Shown here: positions 4,105 through 6,486 of the stretch, piece by piece
Layout of the letters: every line of letters begins with the position of its first letter
Numbering within the stretch: position 1 is the stretch's first letter
Assembly (NCBI GenBank): GCA_044464175.1
Contig: JBIQLO010000215.1
Span: 1 to 6,486, forward strand
Origin: JBIQLO01 sp044464175
GTDB lineage: Bacteria; Planctomycetota; Phycisphaerae; Tepidisphaerales; Tepidisphaeraceae
DNA: 6,486 nt
Reading direction: 5' to 3'
Position numbers and translations under genes: made by a program
The notes under the pieces: model-generated
What the model was told of the DNA's origin: nothing
Seen by the model: the letters and a program-made list of their open reading frames with translations, nothing else
Databases searched by the model: none

Positions 4105-6027
4105 TTACTCGACGACGATGAGGGCGTAACCTTCGATGGGGGGGAGGAGGATGCGGAGGTAGCCGTTGGCCGATTCGAAGGGGAGGGGGGTTTTAGAGGG
4201 GGCCAGGTAGACGGAGCGGGGGGTGTCGGCCTTGAGGCGAAGGAGCGCTCCGCTGAGGCGGGGGAGGTCTTCGACGATGCCATAGCGGCCGTTGGCACGG
4301 GGTTCGGGGTGGGTCAGCTTCAGATGAATCAGGCGCTGGCTGCCCTTGCGGGTCAGGGTGAGGCGGGCGGTGGAGGGGAGATTTTCACCAATGATGACGG
4401 GGTCGGGCAGGAGCTGTTGGAGGCAGTAATGGAATAGCTGCTTGTGGGCCTGGGTGGCCTGCTCGGCGTAGTCGGTGAAGAGGTTGAAGCAGAAGTGGAA
4501 GAGGGAGCCGGAGCGGGCCAGGGCGGGGCGGCCGTCGGGGCGGTCGGGGGGGGTGTAGAAGGAGCCGTGGAAGCCATCCCATTGGCGGTTGAAGTAGGGC
4601 TGGATGTAGTCGGCGATGGATTGAGCGCCGGGCTTGAGCTGGATCTGGATGGCCTGGTTGTGGATGGCGTGGGGCATGTCGGGCAGGTCGGGCAGGTTGG
4701 CGGGATTTCGCAGTTTGAAGAAGGAGGCGTTCCAGGGGTCCTGGCCGTCGTAGGTGAGGTTCCAGGCGTCCAGGGCGAAGGCGGTTTGCTCGGGGTTGAG
4801 ACCGGAGCGGCCGGAGCTGATGAGGCCGCGGCCCCGGGCGAGGTGGGCTTGGACCTTCTTTTCTAGCGTGGGCGTCAGGGGGACCGAATCGGGGAGGATC
4901 AGCACCTTGTAGGGGGAGAGGTCCATCGACTCATCGAGGATGTTGTAGGTGTATTTGAGTTCGGCAAGCATGCGGACCGCGCCATGCTGGGGAGCGGTGA
5001 TGGACTGGTCGGGGGTGAGGATGGCGATGTCGGCGACGGCGGTGGCGCCCTGGGTCCAGGGTTCGAGGGCTTCGAGATCGCGGTAGATCTCGCCGATGAC
5101 CTTGTAGACGGCCGGCTCGAGGCCGTCGCGGGGGTGCATGTGGTCGCCGATGGAGATACCGACGGCGTTGCTGATCGCATCCCAGCAGTCGTTCTGGAGG
5201 GAGGGTTTGGATTTGAGGCCGCCGAAGTCGCCCCAGTTTTTGTGGAATCGGCCGGTCATGTAGAAGACGGGGCGGGGGCGGTTGCGGGCGTAGGCGGCAT
5301 GGGCGGGGAAGAAGTCGTAGCCCCAGCCGGAGGGGAGGCATTCGATCTCCTCGTGGGTGCGCAGGCCGGCGGTTTCCCTGTAGCCCAGGCCGTTGAAGTA
5401 GAGGTATTTTTCCTCGCCGACCAGTTCCTTCACTTCGCGGCAGAAGCTGATCATGCTGTCGCGGGCGAACTGGAGGATGTGGGCATCGTTGAGGGGGTCC
5501 TGGCCGCGGTCGCGGATGGATTCGAGGCATTCGTTGCCGTAGCAGGCGTGGGGGTGCATCATGTCGAGGAAGATGCCATCGACGGGATAGCGTTCGAGGA
5601 CCTCGCGGATCATGCGCAGGAGGTGGGGGCGGTAGCCGGAGTTCATGCACATGTTGCGGAAGCAGTTGGCGGTGCGGTCGCCGTAGATGACCTGGCCGTC
5701 CTTGTTCTGGACGGTCCAGTCGCGGCGCTTGCGGGCCAGCTCGTGATCGAGGCCGACGTTGAAGTAGGCGGTGAGGGCGATGCCCTGGGCGTGGCAGGCG
5801 TCGAGCATTCGGCCGAGGAGGTCGAAATTCAGGTGGGGGTGGACGGTGCCGATTTCCGTGGGGTAGTAGGCGAAGCCGATGTTGCACTTGGCGAAGGCGG
5901 CGATGTACTGGACGCGGGCGTCCTTGAGGGTTTGGGCGAAGCGCTGGGCGTCGAAGTTTTTCCCGAAATCGGGGATGCCGGGCATGGTGTGGAAGTCGAG
6001 ATGGATGGCGCGGGTGATGGGATTCAT
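4105..6027 (-). CDS. GHL6-type glycoside-hydrolase-like protein with beta-galactosidase trimerisation-like domain
   Basis: This 640-residue protein has a TIM-barrel hydrolase domain (about 5-325) of the hypothetical glycosyl hydrolase 6 type, distantly related to GH29/GH42 enzymes. It shows AIHLDFHTMPGIPDFG at the start (7-22), FAKCNIGFAYYPTEIG (45-60) and strand-end Asp155 in VDGIFLDMMHPH (149-160), a candidate catalytic nucleophile. Acid-rich THEEIECLP (224-232) may hold the partner acid. A flavodoxin-like domain (about 330-410), as in GH42 trimerisation domains, follows with DIAILTPDQ and YKVLILPDSVPLT. A beta-rich C-terminal domain (about 545-640) closes the protein. No signal peptide is seen, so it should act in the cytoplasm on imported or released sugars. 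Substrate is unknown. The frame extends by a TTG to 6063, but ATG 6027 fits where the domain begins. No Shine-Dalgarno is visible. Confidence 0.9.
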   Translation of the reverse strand: MNPITRAIHLDFHTMPGIPDFGKNFDAQRFAQTLKDARVQYIAAFAKCNIGFAYYPTEIGTVHPHLNFDLLGRMLDACHAQGIALTAYFNVGLDHELARKRRDWTVQNKDGQVIYGDRTANCFRNMCMNSGYRPHLLRMIREVLERYPVDGIFLDMMHPHACYGNECLESIRDRGQDPLNDAHILQFARDSMISFCREVKELVGEEKYLYFNGLGYRETAGLRTHEEIECLPSGWGYDFFPAHAAYARNRPRPVFYMTGRFHKNWGDFGGLKSKPSLQNDCWDAISNAVGISIGDHMHPRDGLEPAVYKVIGEIYRDLEALEPWTQGATAVADIAILTPDQSITAPQHGAVRMLAELKYTYNILDESMDLSPYKVLILPDSVPLTPTLEKKVQAHLARGRGLISSGRSGLNPEQTAFALDAWNLTYDGQDPWNASFFKLRNPANLPDLPDMPHAIHNQAIQIQLKPGAQSIADYIQPYFNRQWDGFHGSFYTPPDRPDGRPALARSGSLFHFCFNLFTDYAEQATQAHKQLFHYCLQQLLPDPVIIGENLPSTARLTLTRKGSQRLIHLKLTHPEPRANGRYGIVEDLPRLSGALLRLKADTPRSVYLAPSKTPLPFESANGYLRILLPPIEGYALIVVE

Positions 6028-6090
6028 GGGAGGAAATCTTAATCGGGGCGGGACGATGGGCAAAGGAGCAAGGGGGATTGCGGGGGTGGG

Positions 6091-6113
6091 GGGGCGGCGG
6101 CTGAAGCCGCCCC
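6091..6113. repeat. REP-like GC-rich hairpin in a divergent spacer
   Basis: GGGGCGGCGGCTGAAGCCGC, followed by CCC, can fold in two registers. One is GGCGGCT/AGCCGCC around GA (6096-6111). The other is GGGGCGGC/GCCGCCCC around a seven-base loop (6091-6113). The core GGCGGCTGAAGCCGCC resembles dispersed REP-type palindromes seen in several GC-rich genomes. Only one copy is present in this window, so repetition is not shown here. Confidence 0.5.
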
Positions 6114-6129
6114 TGCGAATTGGTATGTT

Positions 6130-6148
6130 ATCCGTTCATGGAACGGAT
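6130..6148. promoter_or_regulatory. Perfect palindrome centred on a start codon
   Basis: ATCCGTTC (6130-6137) and GAACGGAT (6141-6148) are perfect inverted repeats separated only by the ATG at 6138-6140. It could be a protein-binding operator or, in RNA, a structure that hides the start. A three-base loop over eight pairs is foldable. Chance is possible but low for eight exact pairs at this place. Confidence 0.4.
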
Positions 6149-6486
6149 CACCTATCACAGCGATGTATATAGACGGCAGTTCTGTCTCGCGCGCGGAACA
6201 AATTCCGATCAACACTGCTGTCAGGACATGGCATGGTTCATTTCCGAACCAGTGGAATGGGAATCACAAGGCAGGAATCCAGTAATACTCTGGATCAAGC
6301 CATGGAACGAGTATCGCATCAATATACCCCGAGGTGGCAATGCTGCGATCTTGATTCGATTTTGCCCCTGGTGTTCCGCACGCCTGCCAGATTCGCTGCG
6401 CGAACGCTGGTACCAGACGCCTTATGCCGCGGGATTCAATGATCCCGGGGAACAGGAAATTCCGGACGAATTTAATACTGACGCAT
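6138..6486 (+). CDS. DUF6980-like protein, cut by the right window edge
   Basis: From ATG 6138 the frame stays open to the window end (116 complete codons, no stop). It carries an N-terminal HCCQDM (26-31), a strand-rich middle (VILWIKPWNEYRINIPRGG), FCPWCSARLP (75-84), a conserved-looking RERWY (88-92) and GFNDPGEQEIPDEFNTD. From memory, HCC...CPWCG-KLP...P-EF--D is the pattern of small DUF6980 proteins, which have a probable zinc site from the two Cys pairs. Here the Gly after CPWC is Ser. About 25 residues (MERITYHSDVYRRQF onward) precede HCC, more than in typical members. GC is near 50%, well below the hydrolase gene it diverges from, which suggests acquisition. No Shine-Dalgarno is visible and the start codon sits in a palindrome. 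Such genes are often found as orphan cargo; function is unknown. Confidence 0.85.
   Translation, partial: MERITYHSDVYRRQFCLARGTNSDQHCCQDMAWFISEPVEWESQGRNPVILWIKPWNEYRINIPRGGNAAILIRFCPWCSARLPDSLRERWYQTPYAAGFNDPGEQEIPDEFNTDA

Noticed and set aside
4984..6042. Long plus-strand open frame (352 residues) opposite the hydrolase gene
   Set aside because: Val/Ala/Gly/Glu-rich without any domain; another antisense shadow caused by GC-rich third positions.
6233..6442. Plus-strand frame of 69 residues
   Set aside because: It lies within the DUF6980-like gene in another frame and has no recognisable content.

Overview
The window suggests a GC-rich bacterial chromosome. GC is roughly 65-72% in the central genes. 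A Planctomycetota (perhaps Phycisphaerae-like) host fits the combination of a STAS protein paired with a GspE/PilB-like ATPase, a tail-anchored double zinc-ribbon protein, a GHL6-type hydrolase and weak or absent Shine-Dalgarno sequences. That assignment is inference from gene style, with no marker gene behind it.

Layout, left to right. Position 1-101 (minus) is the N-terminus of a membrane protein that runs off the left edge. Positions 103-777 (plus) hold a compact type II toxin-antitoxin cassette: promoter and palindromic operator, an AbrB/MazE-type antitoxin, then a Doc-family toxin. A hairpin follows at 802-823. Positions 840-2448 (minus) form a two-gene operon of a STAS-domain protein followed by a GspE/PilB-type ATPase, with translational coupling at the junction. 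A textbook intrinsic terminator (2516-2553) separates it from a Gly/Ser/Asn-rich lipoprotein-like gene at 2577-3077. A second, very small lipoprotein candidate lies at 3291-3494, probably with a leaderless start. Position 3651-4004 (plus) is a tail-anchored protein with two identical C-x2-C-x17-C-x2-C modules. It converges on a 640-residue glycoside-hydrolase-like protein (4105-6027, minus); hairpins and a LacI/cre-like palindrome lie between them. After a divergent spacer with a REP-like hairpin, a lower-GC gene of the DUF6980 type starts at 6138 (plus) and runs off the right edge. Being truncated, it is easily missed.

The genes do not form one pathway. The clear functional units are the TA cassette and the STAS-ATPase pair. 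The two lower-GC segments (about 120-780 and 6120-6486, near 50-53% GC) look like acquired cargo beside a GC-rich backbone. No rRNA, tRNA, CRISPR array, transposase or IS end was seen. No stretch over 300 bases lacks a gene; the longest empty one, 3078-3290, is described below.
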